A stretch of DNA of 37,837 nt from Collinsella sp. GTDB taxonomy: Bacteria > Actinomycetota > Coriobacteriia > Coriobacteriales > Coriobacteriaceae. Location of the stretch: contig JAIJJM010000002.1 of assembly GCA_022728415.1 (NCBI GenBank), positions 1 through 37,837 of the forward strand, read 5' to 3'. A program made the position numbers and the translations under genes. Position 1 is the first letter of the stretch, and each line of letters starts with the position of its first letter. Below are positions 1 through 6,840 of the stretch, piece after piece. The notes under the pieces are model-generated. The model was not told the DNA's origin. It saw only the letters and a list, made by a program, of their open reading frames with translations, and searched no databases.

Positions 1-698
1 CGGCGGGCATGGTCAGGCCGGTCCAGTCGTAGTTCTCGAGGGTTTTGTCGGCGGGGAATCCCGCGGCCTTGAGCAATCGCAGTCGTTTGGCTTTGTCCCT
101 GGAGTCGAGTTCGGCGATGGCGCGCCCCGCTTCGTCCTTGACGGCGACTCTGGCGGCGCGGATGGCCACGTCCACCCGCCCGCCGTGCATGTTCGCCCCG
201 ATCTGGTAGCGGTTGCCGTCGATGTCAGCGTACCCGTACTTGTCGGCCTTGCGGGTCTCCCACCGGACCGCGTCGAACCGGCGCGAGGGCAACGGGCGCA
301 ACGACTTCACGTCGTCGGCGAACATCATGTCGATCGGATCCGGCGTGCGGTAGCGGATCGACCTGCCCAGCCCGTCGCGTTTCGCGGGCATCAGGCGTGT
401 GAGCCGTTCGCGGGTCTCGGCCTCCATGGGCGGGACCATGAGGTCGCGGCGAAGGAACCCGACCGTGTTCTCCACGCCGCCCTTCCCGCTGCCGGAATAC
501 GGGTTGCGGAAACGCACGTCCAGCCGGCAATGGCCGACGAACGCCTCGAACACGCGGGACAGGGCCGCCTCGCCCCTGGCGTCCCGGCGGCCGGCGCCGG
601 AAGCGTTGTCGACCGCCAGCGTGCGCGGCACCCCGCCGATGTGCCCGAAGATCGTCGCGAGACCTGATATCTTGCTGTTCGGACATGGGTATCGTCAC
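1..698 (-). pseudogene. istA: IS21-family transposase IstA, internally deleted, 3' end beyond window
   Basis: Read on the minus strand from about 668 to 1, the protein runs through a GHIGGVPRTLAVDNASGAG segment (second catalytic Asp of the DDE triad, in AVDN), then GKGGVENTVGFLRRDL (the Glu), then a C-terminal domain with DKYGYADIDGNRYQIGA. The first catalytic Asp and the N-terminal HTH region are missing. A short start-like segment beginning MSEQQDIRSR (ATG at 686, or GTG at 698, behind AGGAAAGGG) abuts the core in a different frame at about 660-668. This suggests an internal deletion joined the true N-terminus to the core. It cannot be an active transposase. The 3' end continues past position 1. 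The family call rests on the recognisable core; the deletion model is inference. Confidence 0.7.
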
Positions 699-714
699 TG
701 CCCTTTCCTTCCCC

Positions 715-736
715 GGGGCCGGCGGCAACCGGCCCC
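715..736. other. GC-rich hairpin upstream of the istA start
   Basis: Two perfect 8-base arms, GGGGCCGG (715-722) and CCGGCCCC (729-736), flank a six-base loop. There is no T-tract on either side. On the minus strand the hairpin is followed by a purine-rich AGGAAAGGG that could be the istA ribosome-binding site. It may limit read-through translation of the transposase, but this is inference. Confidence 0.4.
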
Positions 737-822
737 ATGGTTGCGTTTATGGTTTGCGACCCGGGAATCCAACAGACAGAGCGAACCCACGTCTCCCGCG
801 ATATCGGAGAACTGACTATCCT

Positions 823-858
823 GCGGAAAACCAGCTGCACATCAATCGGAAAACACCA
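823..858 (-). repeat. Repeated GGAAAAC motifs, likely IS21 terminal repeats
   Basis: The plus strand shows GCGGAAAACCA at 823-833 and TCGGAAAACACCA at 846-858, two direct copies about 22 bases apart just outside the istA leader. Repeated transposase-binding sequences at the ends are characteristic of IS21-family elements. Two copies only, so support is moderate. Confidence 0.4.
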
Positions 859-1284
859 TGACGTTTCTACCTAAAGAACATTGAACATAAACAGGCAGTG
901 CACGAACTGGGCGCTGAGGGAGGCCATCTGCCCGCCCCCCCCAACAGTCGCCTCATACTGCTCGCCCTCGCCGACCGCTGCGGTCCCGACGGGCGCAGCG
1001 CATGGCCCACCGTGGAGACCCTGAGCCTCGAGGCGCATTGCTCCGAATCGAGTGTGCGTCGCGCGTTGAAGGCGTTGGAACAGTGTGGCACGATCCGCCG
1101 CGGCGACCAGAGGCTGGCTCAATGGGATGAGAACCGACTGAGTGCCCAAGGCGTACCGGTCGGTCGTGTGGGAGTGCTGCATGGGAGTTCGACTCGAACA
1201 CGTGGCGCCAAACCCGGGCGACAGGCCAGGGCCGAACGCGAAGCCAGGGGACTGCGCGTCGACCAGAATCCCAGAAAACAGGGG

Positions 1285-1425
1285 TGTCACAATGACATCT
1301 CTCGAAAACCGCAGGAATCCAACGAATCCGAGACCTGTCAGAATGACACCCCTACGCGTGTGAATCCCGCTTCCGAGGATTCCAGACCTGTCATTGGTGA
1401 CAGGTCTGAGGTGTCACCAGTGACA
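1285..1425. repeat. Four TGTCA-N3/4-TGACA dyads, iteron-like
   Basis: Dyads occur at 1285-1297, 1336-1348, 1389-1402 and 1412-1425, each with the same five-base arms and a 3- or 4-base spacer. The third extends to 10-base arms, AGACCTGTCA (1384-1393) and TGACAGGTCT (1398-1407). TGACAGGTCT recurs at 1421-1430 and AGACCTGTCA at 1331-1340. They lie inside the linker of the HTH gene and end directly at an AT-rich tract. Confidence 0.6.
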
Positions 1426-1430
1426 GGTCT

Positions 1431-1460
1431 ATATAAGAAACAAATAAACAAACAAATACC
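1431..1460. other. AT-rich tract after the dyads, candidate unwinding element
   Basis: The tract ATATAAGAAACAAATAAACA and its continuation is strikingly A-rich within GC-rich DNA. It immediately follows the TGTCA dyads and is followed by a small AGCCCC-TAC-GGGGCT hairpin (1465-1479). Iterons, an AT-rich tract and an adjacent initiator gene form the usual plan of a theta-type plasmid origin. This is inference from layout; no function is shown. Confidence 0.4.
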
Positions 1461-2177
1461 CTTTAGCCCCTACGGGGCTTTCCCACCGAAATCATCAGCC
1501 ACGACGAACACCCCTAGCGCCGACGGCGGACCGATCTCGGAGCCATGCGAGGAAACCGGCAAACCCGTCAACCATGCGGAGGACAGCGCGGACGATGCGC
1601 TTGACGCTCTTGCCGATGCCCGCACCGGTCTGGGGCTCGAAGCCCCCAAGGCCACGCCGGCGGACCGCAAAGCCGTGGCGAATCTGCTCGACCGCCTGGC
1701 CGCCAACGGCAGCGAATCCCCGATGGCCCTCGTGCTGGAGGCGATCGCCTACCTGCCTGAGCGTGATTTCTGGTTGCGTCAGGTCATGGCCGGCCGGGAT
1801 CTGGCCAAACGTTTCGACCGGATCCGCAACGACATGCTCGTCGACCAGGCATGCCCCGCACGCCGACGAGTAAGCGATACCAGCGAACCTGCGGAACCTG
1901 ATATCCCGGCGCAGCCGTGGATCCCCAAGCCCGTCGAAGCCAAGGCCGCACCGGTGCCCGTGTGTCGGCACCACGGCTCCTGCGAGCACGTCAAGGCCGC
2001 CCTCGCCGGCTGAGAGGCCAAGTTCAGTCACGAGAGGGACGGGTTCGCCCCGAGCGAGTGGATGATCGCGTGCGAAAGGGTCACCGAACTGCTCAACGAG
2101 GGCGTGGAGCCCGGACTGGCCGCTGACGCGGTCGAACTGGAAACCAAACACGAACCATCGGATCTGGAGGTGACCGC

Positions 2178-2423
2178 ATGAGAGCCAAGACGCTCGACGA
2201 ATGCAGCGAAGCCGGTTTCGGTGACTTCATCCTCGCCAACCCGTGCCTTGACCGGCATCCCGACCTGATGTGGGTCATCAGACGGGTCTACTGGCGCAAC
2301 GCAAAGCTCGGACACGCTACCGCCGTGAAGGCGGCCGCCGAATGCGCACGCCAGTATTCGCAGTTGGATCCGGCCTTGACATCGATCACCGTGGGAGAGG
2401 AGCTGAACCATGTACAGACGTGA
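2178..2423 (+). CDS. Small hypothetical protein, 81 aa
   Basis: The ATG overlaps the ancestral stop of the HTH gene (ATGA at 2178-2181), so the two were translationally coupled. The product begins MRAKTLDECSEAGFGDFILA, has several Trp/Arg-rich stretches (DLMWVIRRVYWRN) and no signal peptide or membrane segment. Its end overlaps the next small gene by 14 bases. I do not recognise the family. Its position between the initiator-like gene and parA suggests an accessory gene of the integrated plasmid module. Confidence 0.6.
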   Translation: MRAKTLDECSEAGFGDFILANPCLDRHPDLMWVIRRVYWRNAKLGHATAVKAAAECARQYSQLDPALTSITVGEELNHVQT

Positions 2424-2583
2424 AGCCTATTGCGCCGTGATCGAACGGCAGAATCCGAACATGGCCGACATGCTGTGGCATCCCGCCGAGATCCATCAGG
2501 CGGGCGACTCGAAAACACAGTGGGCCAAGGACTGGCAGCGCCGCAAACAGCAACGCCAGACGGGGATGGCGGAGACCGCATGA
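2410..2583 (+). CDS. Small hypothetical protein, 57 aa
   Basis: ATG 2410 follows GGGAGAGG at 2393-2400 (spacing about 9) and reads MYRREAYCAVIERQNPNMAD, ending ...RQTGMAETA at TGA 2583. The product is soluble and rich in Lys, Arg and Gln in its second half (WAKDWQRRKQQRQ), so nucleic-acid contact is possible but not shown. It overlaps the gene upstream and its stop overlaps an ATG (2580) opening an 11-codon frame (MSNADSLSKPL), which may be the truncated start of a lost gene. Family unknown. Confidence 0.5.
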   Translation: MYRREAYCAVIERQNPNMADMLWHPAEIHQAGDSKTQWAKDWQRRKQQRQTGMAETA

Positions 2584-2665
2584 GTAATGCAGACAGCCTT
2601 TCAAAACCGCTCTGAGAGACTGAGTCGTGGGGAACGGGATCGCCGGTCCCGCTCCCATGGCTGCG

Positions 2666-2690
2666 AATACTTCATTAACTCAATACTTCA
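2666..2690. repeat. Direct AATACTTCA repeats upstream of parA, candidate centromere or operator
   Basis: AATACTTCA occurs at 2666-2674 and 2682-2690, repeat starts 16 bases apart, followed by ATTCATTGAA. Related inverted copies (TGAAGTAAT at 4252-4260 and AATACTGAA at 4263-4271) lie at the far side of the module. ParA systems that pair with a ribbon-helix-helix partner use short direct repeats near parA as centromere and operator, so this is a candidate site only. Confidence 0.35.
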
Positions 2691-2723
2691 GGAATTCATT
2701 GAAACGGTAATTGGAGGATGACA

Positions 2724-3310
2724 ATGATCATCACGATCGCTAATGCGAAGGGCGGCATGGGCAAGACCACGTCGGCAATGTATCTGGCTCAGGCGGCCAA
2801 ACTCAGGGATCCAGACCTCGAAGTGATGGTATTGGACGCGGATCCCCAATCCAGCGCCACCCAGTGGGCGCTCGATGCTGAGGACCAGGGCGTGAGCATT
2901 GGATACCGGGTCGATTCCGCGAACAGCGCTACTTTGAGCCGGTTGGGCAAGTGCAGGCCGTCAGGTCTGATCCGAGTGGACACCCCGCCGTCGGGCGCGG
3001 CGTTGGACGAGGCATGCCGGATCGCGGATTTCGTGATCATTCCAACGAGTCCCACCCCGTTGGATCTCCAGCAGACATTCAAATGGGACCGCTCCATCAA
3101 GGACAAACCCCCATTGCGTGCTCGTGCTCGACGCTGATCTGAGGACCCCTGCATGCAGGGCCACGATCGACGCGTTGGATGCGGAAGGCGTCGCGCGGTT
3201 CGACGCGGTGGTTTGTCACCGGCAGGACATCGTGTGCAGTTTCATGGCCGCTCCTTCGAAACTCTGGGAGTACGCCGACGTGTGGGCCGAACTCGTGGAG
3301 CGCTGTCATG
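2724..3310 (+). pseudogene. parA: ParA-family partition ATPase, frameshifted
   Basis: The start reads MIITIANAKGGMGKTTSAMY, giving a deviant Walker A motif (KGGMGKTT). LEVMVLDADPQSSATQW follows as the A'-type Asp motif and LIRVDTPPSG as Walker B. ATG 2724 is preferred over ATG 2718 because GGAGG at 2713-2717 is then 6 bases away. At the run of five C at 3108-3112 the frame breaks: the intact sequence KDKPHCVLVLDADLRTPACRATIDALDAEG... continues in the +1 frame to about 3300, consistent with one extra C. ParA ATPases segregate plasmids with a DNA-binding partner; the ribbon-helix-helix gene at 3511 is the likely partner. Frameshift in a homopolymer could be sequencing error. Confidence 0.75.
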
Positions 3311-3514
3311 AGCATTCTCATCGGACTGGTTGCCCGTCTCGTGGTCCTGTTCATCTGCTGGATCGCTGTCGGCTGGTTGCTCGGCTTCGTGCTCGCGAGG
3401 CTTTGGCCGGGCATGGACGAGCGGGCCTACACGTGGTTGAGCCGCTTGATGGCGATCCTGTTCGTCGTGCTGCTCGTGATCGTCGAAATGAACTATCTGG
3501 AGGGATTGAAATGA
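3308..3514 (+). CDS. Small two-helix membrane protein, 68 aa
   Basis: ATG 3308 opens MSILIGLVARLVVLFICWIA, a hydrophobic helix that continues to about residue 30 (VGWLLGFVLARLW). A short charged turn (PGMDERAYTWLSR) follows, then a second helix (LMAILFVVLLVIV) near residues 47-59. The end EMNYLEGLK overlaps the next gene's start in AATGA at 3511-3514. There are no recognisable catalytic residues. Its place between parA and the ribbon-helix-helix gene suggests an accessory function of the mobile module. Family not recognised. Confidence 0.6.
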   Translation: MSILIGLVARLVVLFICWIAVGWLLGFVLARLWPGMDERAYTWLSRLMAILFVVLLVIVEMNYLEGLK

Positions 3515-3750
3515 AGAACATGAAGGGTTTCGCGCCCACCGCCGCAACGCGCGAGGTCAGGGGCATCGGCGACGTGTTCCGCGAGGAACCGGCTATGTCT
3601 GAGACCGAGGATCCGTGGATGATGACGTCCATGCGCCTGCATTCCTCGGTGCGCAACCGCATCAAGGTGTACGCGTTCTCGAACGGGCTGCGCATGCAGG
3701 ATGTGATCGACGAGGCGCTGCGAGTCTACCTGGATTCGAAAGGGGCGTGA
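3511..3750 (+). CDS. Ribbon-helix-helix DNA-binding protein, 79 aa
   Basis: ATG 3511 overlaps the stop of the membrane gene; GGAGGG at 3499-3504 is the ribosome-binding site. The C-terminal half (MMTSMRLHSSVRNRIKVYAF, then SNGLRMQDVIDEALRVYL) has the pattern of a ribbon-helix-helix fold: a short alternating beta strand, a basic helix and an amphipathic second helix. The N-terminal 30 residues (TAATREVRGIGDVFREE) look flexible. Small proteins of this type next to ParA act as centromere-binding partners and autorepressors. That role is inferred from the neighbourhood. Confidence 0.6.
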   Translation: MKNMKGFAPTAATREVRGIGDVFREEPAMSETEDPWMMTSMRLHSSVRNRIKVYAFSNGLRMQDVIDEALRVYLDSKGA

Positions 3751-3752
3751 CC

Positions 3753-4151
3753 ATGGCCATGGATTCGAAGACCGTGGGCGTATGCCCCCGCTGCGGGCAT
3801 CCGGTCCACTGGATGTGGGCGGGCAACAGCGCCAAAACCAGAAAGGAATGCGGCTGCTGCGGCTACCGGGGTTTCGTGATCCTGCGCAAGCTCGACGCGG
3901 ACGGAGCATGCGACACGGTGCGCGCCATGCACGAGTGGGCCGTGCGCGACTGGAAGCAGGAAGCGGCCGCCCCTGCGTCTCATGTTCGGAGAACGGCAAT
4001 GAGCCTGATTGGTCCATGCTGCCTCTATGCGATGACCGAGCTTGCCGACCTGACCGGAGCGAAAACCTCTCCGCCGCCATTGTCTTCCGGATTCTGTGCA
4101 ACCGACGATTGGTTTGGCTCGGACTGGACGACAGCGGTCATTCGGTACTGA
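3753..4151 (+). CDS. Zinc-ribbon-like small protein, 132 aa
   Basis: Starts two bases after the preceding stop (MAMDSKTVGVCPRCGHPVHW). Two Cys pairs, CPRC near residues 11-14 and CGCC near residues 34-37, form a classic zinc-ribbon arrangement. The middle (AMHEWAVRDWKQE) is helical. After about residue 80 the character changes (HVRRTAMSLIGPCCLYAMTE), and another frame carries CVSCSENGNEPDWS, so the C-terminal third may have been scrambled by an indel near 3970-3990. Function unknown; a DNA- or protein-binding accessory factor of the module is the most one can say. Confidence 0.5.
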   Translation: MAMDSKTVGVCPRCGHPVHWMWAGNSAKTRKECGCCGYRGFVILRKLDADGACDTVRAMHEWAVRDWKQEAAAPASHVRRTAMSLIGPCCLYAMTELADLTGAKTSPPPLSSGFCATDDWFGSDWTTAVIRY

Positions 4152-4290
4152 AATCAACGTCCAGCACGGCGAAACTCAACCAATTGAGACGTGACGGATT
4201 CCTCTCATGACGGAAGCACTATGGCAACACAGTGAATCAACACCATGGCACTGAAGTAATGCAATACTGAAGCAAAGAAAGGAGGCGTTC
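4152..4290. other. Intergenic stretch with partial inverted TGAAG repeats
   Basis: No gene is seen in these 139 bases. They contain TGAAGTAAT (4252-4260) and AATACTGAA (4263-4271), related to the AATACTTCA repeats upstream of parA, and end in a strong AAAGGAGG ribosome-binding site at 4278-4285 for the small frame at 4291. Confidence 0.4.
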
Positions 4291-4398
4291 ATGGATGTTC
4301 GCAGCGACATAGAAACCGCCACCGTCATCATGGTCGCCGATCACGAAGCGCCGGCGCTCATCGACGCGGCCCAGCAGCTCGCCGACGAGGCGCTATAG
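4291..4398 (+). CDS. Short ORF, 35 aa, probably a truncated gene
   Basis: ATG 4291 is preceded by AAAGGAGG with ideal spacing, so translation is likely. The product (MDVRSDIETATVIMVADHEA... to DEAL) is acidic and ends at TAG 4398. The excellent initiation region and lack of any recognisable fold suggest it is the 5' part of a gene whose remainder was lost or shifted. No family recognised. Confidence 0.4.
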   Translation: MDVRSDIETATVIMVADHEAPALIDAAQQLADEAL

Positions 4399-4418
4399 GG
4401 ACACCATGGTAGGCTGCA

Positions 4419-4487
4419 ATGGTCCTGCTCGCCCGGTATCCCAAGGGCAGCGAGGGACGTGGCATGTCATCGCCGGCACCTGCATGA
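4419..4487 (+). CDS. 22-codon leader-like ORF overlapping the next start
   Basis: ATG 4419 opens MVLLARYPKGSEGRGMSSPA and ends at TGA 4487, which overlaps ATG 4484 of the repeat protein. No clear ribosome-binding site is visible. It is listed because the stop-start overlap could provide translational coupling for a downstream start that also lacks one. It could be chance. Confidence 0.25.
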   Translation: MVLLARYPKGSEGRGMSSPAPA

Positions 4488-5353
4488 ACCCACGCACTCT
4501 CGGGGACGACGACATGCGCGAACGGGCGTTCGCCGCGTTGCGCGACCCCGAGTATCCGGCCAAACGCCGCGCATCGTTCGCCGTATGCATGGCCAAGAAC
4601 CCCGCCGCCGATGACAAGACGCTCGACTACCTCAACGCCACGAGCCGCGACTACGCGGTGAAACGCGCCATCGCCTACAGTCCCAACGCTCATGACGCCA
4701 CGCTCGCTGCCACTGTCCGCTCCTGTAAGGACGAAACCGTGAAACAGGCCGCATTGAAGAACCCCGATTGCGGAGAAGAGACAATCCGTAGCGTCGTGGA
4801 GACAAGCGTCGACCCGTACACGAAACGCGATGCCATCGGCAACGAGCGTTGCCCGGGTGATTTGGCCGACAAAGCCGCGCAAAGCGACGACAGCTTCATG
4901 ATCGAAGCGGCCGCAGCCAACCCGAACCTCGGACCGACGGGCGTGGACGCGATCCGCGCGAAGGCCGAACAAAACGATTACCTGCGCCGCAAGGCCGCAG
5001 CCAACCCGCAGATGGACATACCGACTCTCGTCACATGGCTCGACAAGAACGATCCAGAAACCGACCTCGGCATCGCCCACAATCCCAACACAACGCCTGC
5101 GATGCTCGCCCGACTCGTCGCACACCACAAGGGACGCGCACGCCAAGGCAACTACACCAGCACCATCTGCGCGCACATCGCCGACAACCAATTCGCAGGA
5201 CTTGAGACCAGGCGCATGGCCGCTCGCTTCGCCGGACTGAACTGGCCGGACGCCAAGTCGAACACGTTGCACGGCCTATCCAATCCGCGCCAGTACTGGG
5301 CGGATCGCGGGCGCAGCCAGTATTCCTTCAGCGGCGAGGACGATCTGGCGTAG
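4484..5353 (+). CDS. Leucine-rich-repeat-variant (LRV/HEAT-like) protein, 289 aa
   Basis: The sequence is built from units of about 22-26 residues, each with a conserved NP or NPN turn followed by a helix: AKNPAADDKTLDYL, AYSPNAHDATLAATV, LKNPDCGEETIRSV, AANPNLGPTGVDAI, AANPQMDIPTLVTWL, AHNPNTTPAMLARL. This is the pattern of LRV/HEAT-like solenoids that bind proteins. The C-terminal 60 residues lie outside the repeats. I prefer ATG 4484 (MNPRTLGDDD) because repeats start soon after it and it overlaps a preceding stop; the in-frame ATG 4406 would add 26 residues. No signal peptide, so cytoplasmic. Such proteins occur in actinobacterial mobile elements with unknown function. Confidence 0.65.
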   Translation: MNPRTLGDDDMRERAFAALRDPEYPAKRRASFAVCMAKNPAADDKTLDYLNATSRDYAVKRAIAYSPNAHDATLAATVRSCKDETVKQAALKNPDCGEETIRSVVETSVDPYTKRDAIGNERCPGDLADKAAQSDDSFMIEAAAANPNLGPTGVDAIRAKAEQNDYLRRKAAANPQMDIPTLVTWLDKNDPETDLGIAHNPNTTPAMLARLVAHHKGRARQGNYTSTICAHIADNQFAGLETRRMAARFAGLNWPDAKSNTLHGLSNPRQYWADRGRSQYSFSGEDDLA

Positions 5354-5412
5354 GGCATATGAGCCGTCCTTCAAGAAGCTTCGGGAAATCTAGGATGCCG
5401 CGAACGGAGCGT

Positions 5413-6543
5413 CTAGCCGATGGGATCCAAATGTCCCTCGCAGCTTTCGCGCAGGAGGACGGTGACAGGCAGTTCCAAGGACTGGCTTCCTTCAGAGGGG
5501 TTGTTAATCCTTTGCATAAGCAATTGAACCGCAGCTCGTCCTAGGTTTCGCATCGGCTGTCTCACCGTCGTCAACCGCGGCGCGCTCATGTTGGTTTCGT
5601 CGATGCCATCGAAACCGGTGACGATGATCTGCCCGGGGATGTCGATGTTGGCTTCGTCCAGGGCCTCCAATGCGCCCAATGCCATCTGATCGTTGGCGCA
5701 GACCAACGCCTCGGGCAGTGTGCTGCGCGCGATCAGATCCTTGGTGATGGAGTATGCAATGGACTGGGAGAATTGGCCACGGTAGATGGGGGCCGCCTCG
5801 TATGTCATGCCATGGGACTGCAGTGCTTCGCAGAATCCCTCGTATCGCTTGTGGTTGTCGGGGGAGTCGTTCGGTCCCGCGAGATAGGCCAGTCGTTTCA
5901 CTCCGTGGGATTCGATGAGGTGGGACACCAACGCGCTCATTCCCTTGCGGTTGCTGACTCGCACAAGGTCGAGGTCCACGGGGATCGAGGTGGGGGCGTC
6001 GGCTATCATCACCAGCGGCATGCGTTTGGAGAGGAAGTCGACCACATGGTCTGGCAGGCTTCGCGCCATGACGAGCAGCCCGTCGACCTTTCCAGCCATG
6101 TCGTTTGCAATCTGGGTGACGTCCGCGTCCGCTCGGCCTAGGCTTACGTTGACCATCAGGGACACTCCCTGTCGCCATGACTCCAGCTCGCAGCCTCGAA
6201 GCACTTCGTCCAGATACAGCGAATTCGCCTGCGGCCTCTCGTCGGGTGGATCCAATTGAAGGGTTGCGGCATCCTGGTTCTCGGGGTTGAAGTCCTCGAT
6301 GGTGTCGAGTTCGTCCACGTTCGGCAGGAAGAGCCCGAGGCTTCCGGTCTTTTGCGCCGCGAGTCCCTGGGCGCTTCCACTGGGCACGTATCCGAGTTTG
6401 TGGATCGCCTCGTTGATGATGTCGCGGGTTTTGGGCCGCACTTTGTCTGGCGTGCGCAATGCTCGGGACACTGTCGCGATTGAGACGCCGGCTTCGGCGG
6501 CGACGTCGTACACGGTGGCTTTTCGGGGCGTTCGAATGCTCAT
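5413..6543 (-). CDS. LacI-family transcriptional repressor of the beta-glucoside locus, 376 aa
   Basis: The N-terminus contains the LacI helix-turn-helix and hinge (ATVYDVAAEAGVSIATVSRA, then RPKTRDIINEAIHKLGYVPS). A periplasmic-binding-protein-like sugar domain follows (GLFLPNVDEL, DGLLVMARSLPDHVVDFL, LAYLAGPNDSPDNHKRYEGF, CANDQMALGALEAL, GFDGIDETNMSAPRLTTVRQP). Length is slightly above the usual 330-350 residues because of an insert around residues 78-105 (DELDTIEDFNPENQ...). It is divergent from the transporter operon, with LacI-type palindromes at 6625-6636 and 6734-6749 in between, so it probably represses that operon and perhaps itself until the imported sugar binds. It appears intact. 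Confidence 0.9.
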   Translation of the reverse strand: MSIRTPRKATVYDVAAEAGVSIATVSRALRTPDKVRPKTRDIINEAIHKLGYVPSGSAQGLAAQKTGSLGLFLPNVDELDTIEDFNPENQDAATLQLDPPDERPQANSLYLDEVLRGCELESWRQGVSLMVNVSLGRADADVTQIANDMAGKVDGLLVMARSLPDHVVDFLSKRMPLVMIADAPTSIPVDLDLVRVSNRKGMSALVSHLIESHGVKRLAYLAGPNDSPDNHKRYEGFCEALQSHGMTYEAAPIYRGQFSQSIAYSITKDLIARSTLPEALVCANDQMALGALEALDEANIDIPGQIIVTGFDGIDETNMSAPRLTTVRQPMRNLGRAAVQLLMQRINNPSEGSQSLELPVTVLLRESCEGHLDPIG

Positions 6544-6624
6544 TTCTTACTGAAATAATCCGTTGATTGGTCTTACATTTCTTTCATTCTATGTCAGAGA
6601 GCACGACTTGTAAAACTGTAAAAA

Positions 6625-6636
6625 GTAAGCGCTAAC
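6625..6636. promoter_or_regulatory. LacI-type operator GTAAGCGCTAAC
   Basis: An imperfect palindrome centred on AGCGCT, sharing the TAAGCGC core with the operator at 6734-6749. It lies 82 bases upstream of the repressor start, where it could serve autoregulation or form a loop with the second site about 111 bases away. Confidence 0.6.
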
Positions 6637-6721
6637 ATCATCGGCGTGTTGAAAAATAACGTCAAATAAGCCTTGAAAACAAAGGGTTTTAAGCGTTCTT
6701 AGATGTATTTTTGGATTTTGG

Positions 6722-6750
6722 TTGACAGCTACCATGTAAGCGCATACATT
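6722..6750 (+). promoter_or_regulatory. Promoter of the beta-glucoside operon with embedded operator
   Basis: TTGACA at 6722-6727 is a consensus -35. After a 17-base spacer, TACATT at 6745-6750 matches the -10 consensus at four of six positions. The palindrome ATGTAAGCGCATACAT (6734-6749) fills the spacer and most of the -10, so a bound LacI-family repressor would block RNA polymerase. The leader of about 90 bases to the ATG at 6841 ends in an AAAGGAAAG ribosome-binding site. Confidence 0.7.
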
Positions 6751-6840
6751 TGTTGTTACTGCTTCGCAGCGTGAACGGTTTCAATGAGGTAAAACCCTTC
6801 GCCGGCAGTCAGCAGTCAGCGCAGACGAAAGGAAAGCAAA

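Larger units (their letters stand above)
1..860 (-). mobile_element. Remnant of an IS21-family insertion sequence
   Basis: The minus strand encodes the C-terminal part of an IS21-type IstA transposase. Upstream of its start lie two copies of a GGTTTTCCG/TGTTTTCCG-like motif (plus-strand 823-833 and 846-858). IS21 elements carry such multiple terminal repeats as transposase-binding sites, so the element's outer end is probably near 860. The left part, including any istB helper gene, is outside the window. The exact boundary is inferred because no target duplication can be checked. Confidence 0.55.
881..2181 (+). pseudogene. Plasmid-type HTH replication/initiator-like protein, multiply disrupted
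   Basis: An open frame from GTG 898 to TGA 2013 encodes 371 residues. The N-terminal part (PNSRLILLALADRCGPDG, then WPTVETLSLEAHCSESSVRRALKALEQCG) is a winged-HTH of the kind found in plasmid and ICE initiator-like proteins. Several signs show the gene is broken. A second frame from TTG 881 reads NWALREAI just before it, which looks like the true N-terminal helix. Residues around 1142-1350 read better in the +2 frame (VPKAYRSVVWEC, GVTMTSLEN). An in-frame TGA at 2011-2013 is followed by 55 further sense codons (EAKFSHERDGFAPSEWMIA...), ending at TGA 2179-2181, which overlaps the next gene's ATG in ATGA. The C-terminal CRHHGSCEH segment could hold a metal site. A role in replication is inferred from the HTH type and from the parA and iteron-like context. 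Confidence 0.6.

Noticed and set aside
1285..1425. CRISPR array
   Set aside because: The repeats are five-base dyads with irregular spacing, not 23-40 base repeats with uniform spacers. No array or cas gene is seen anywhere in the window.
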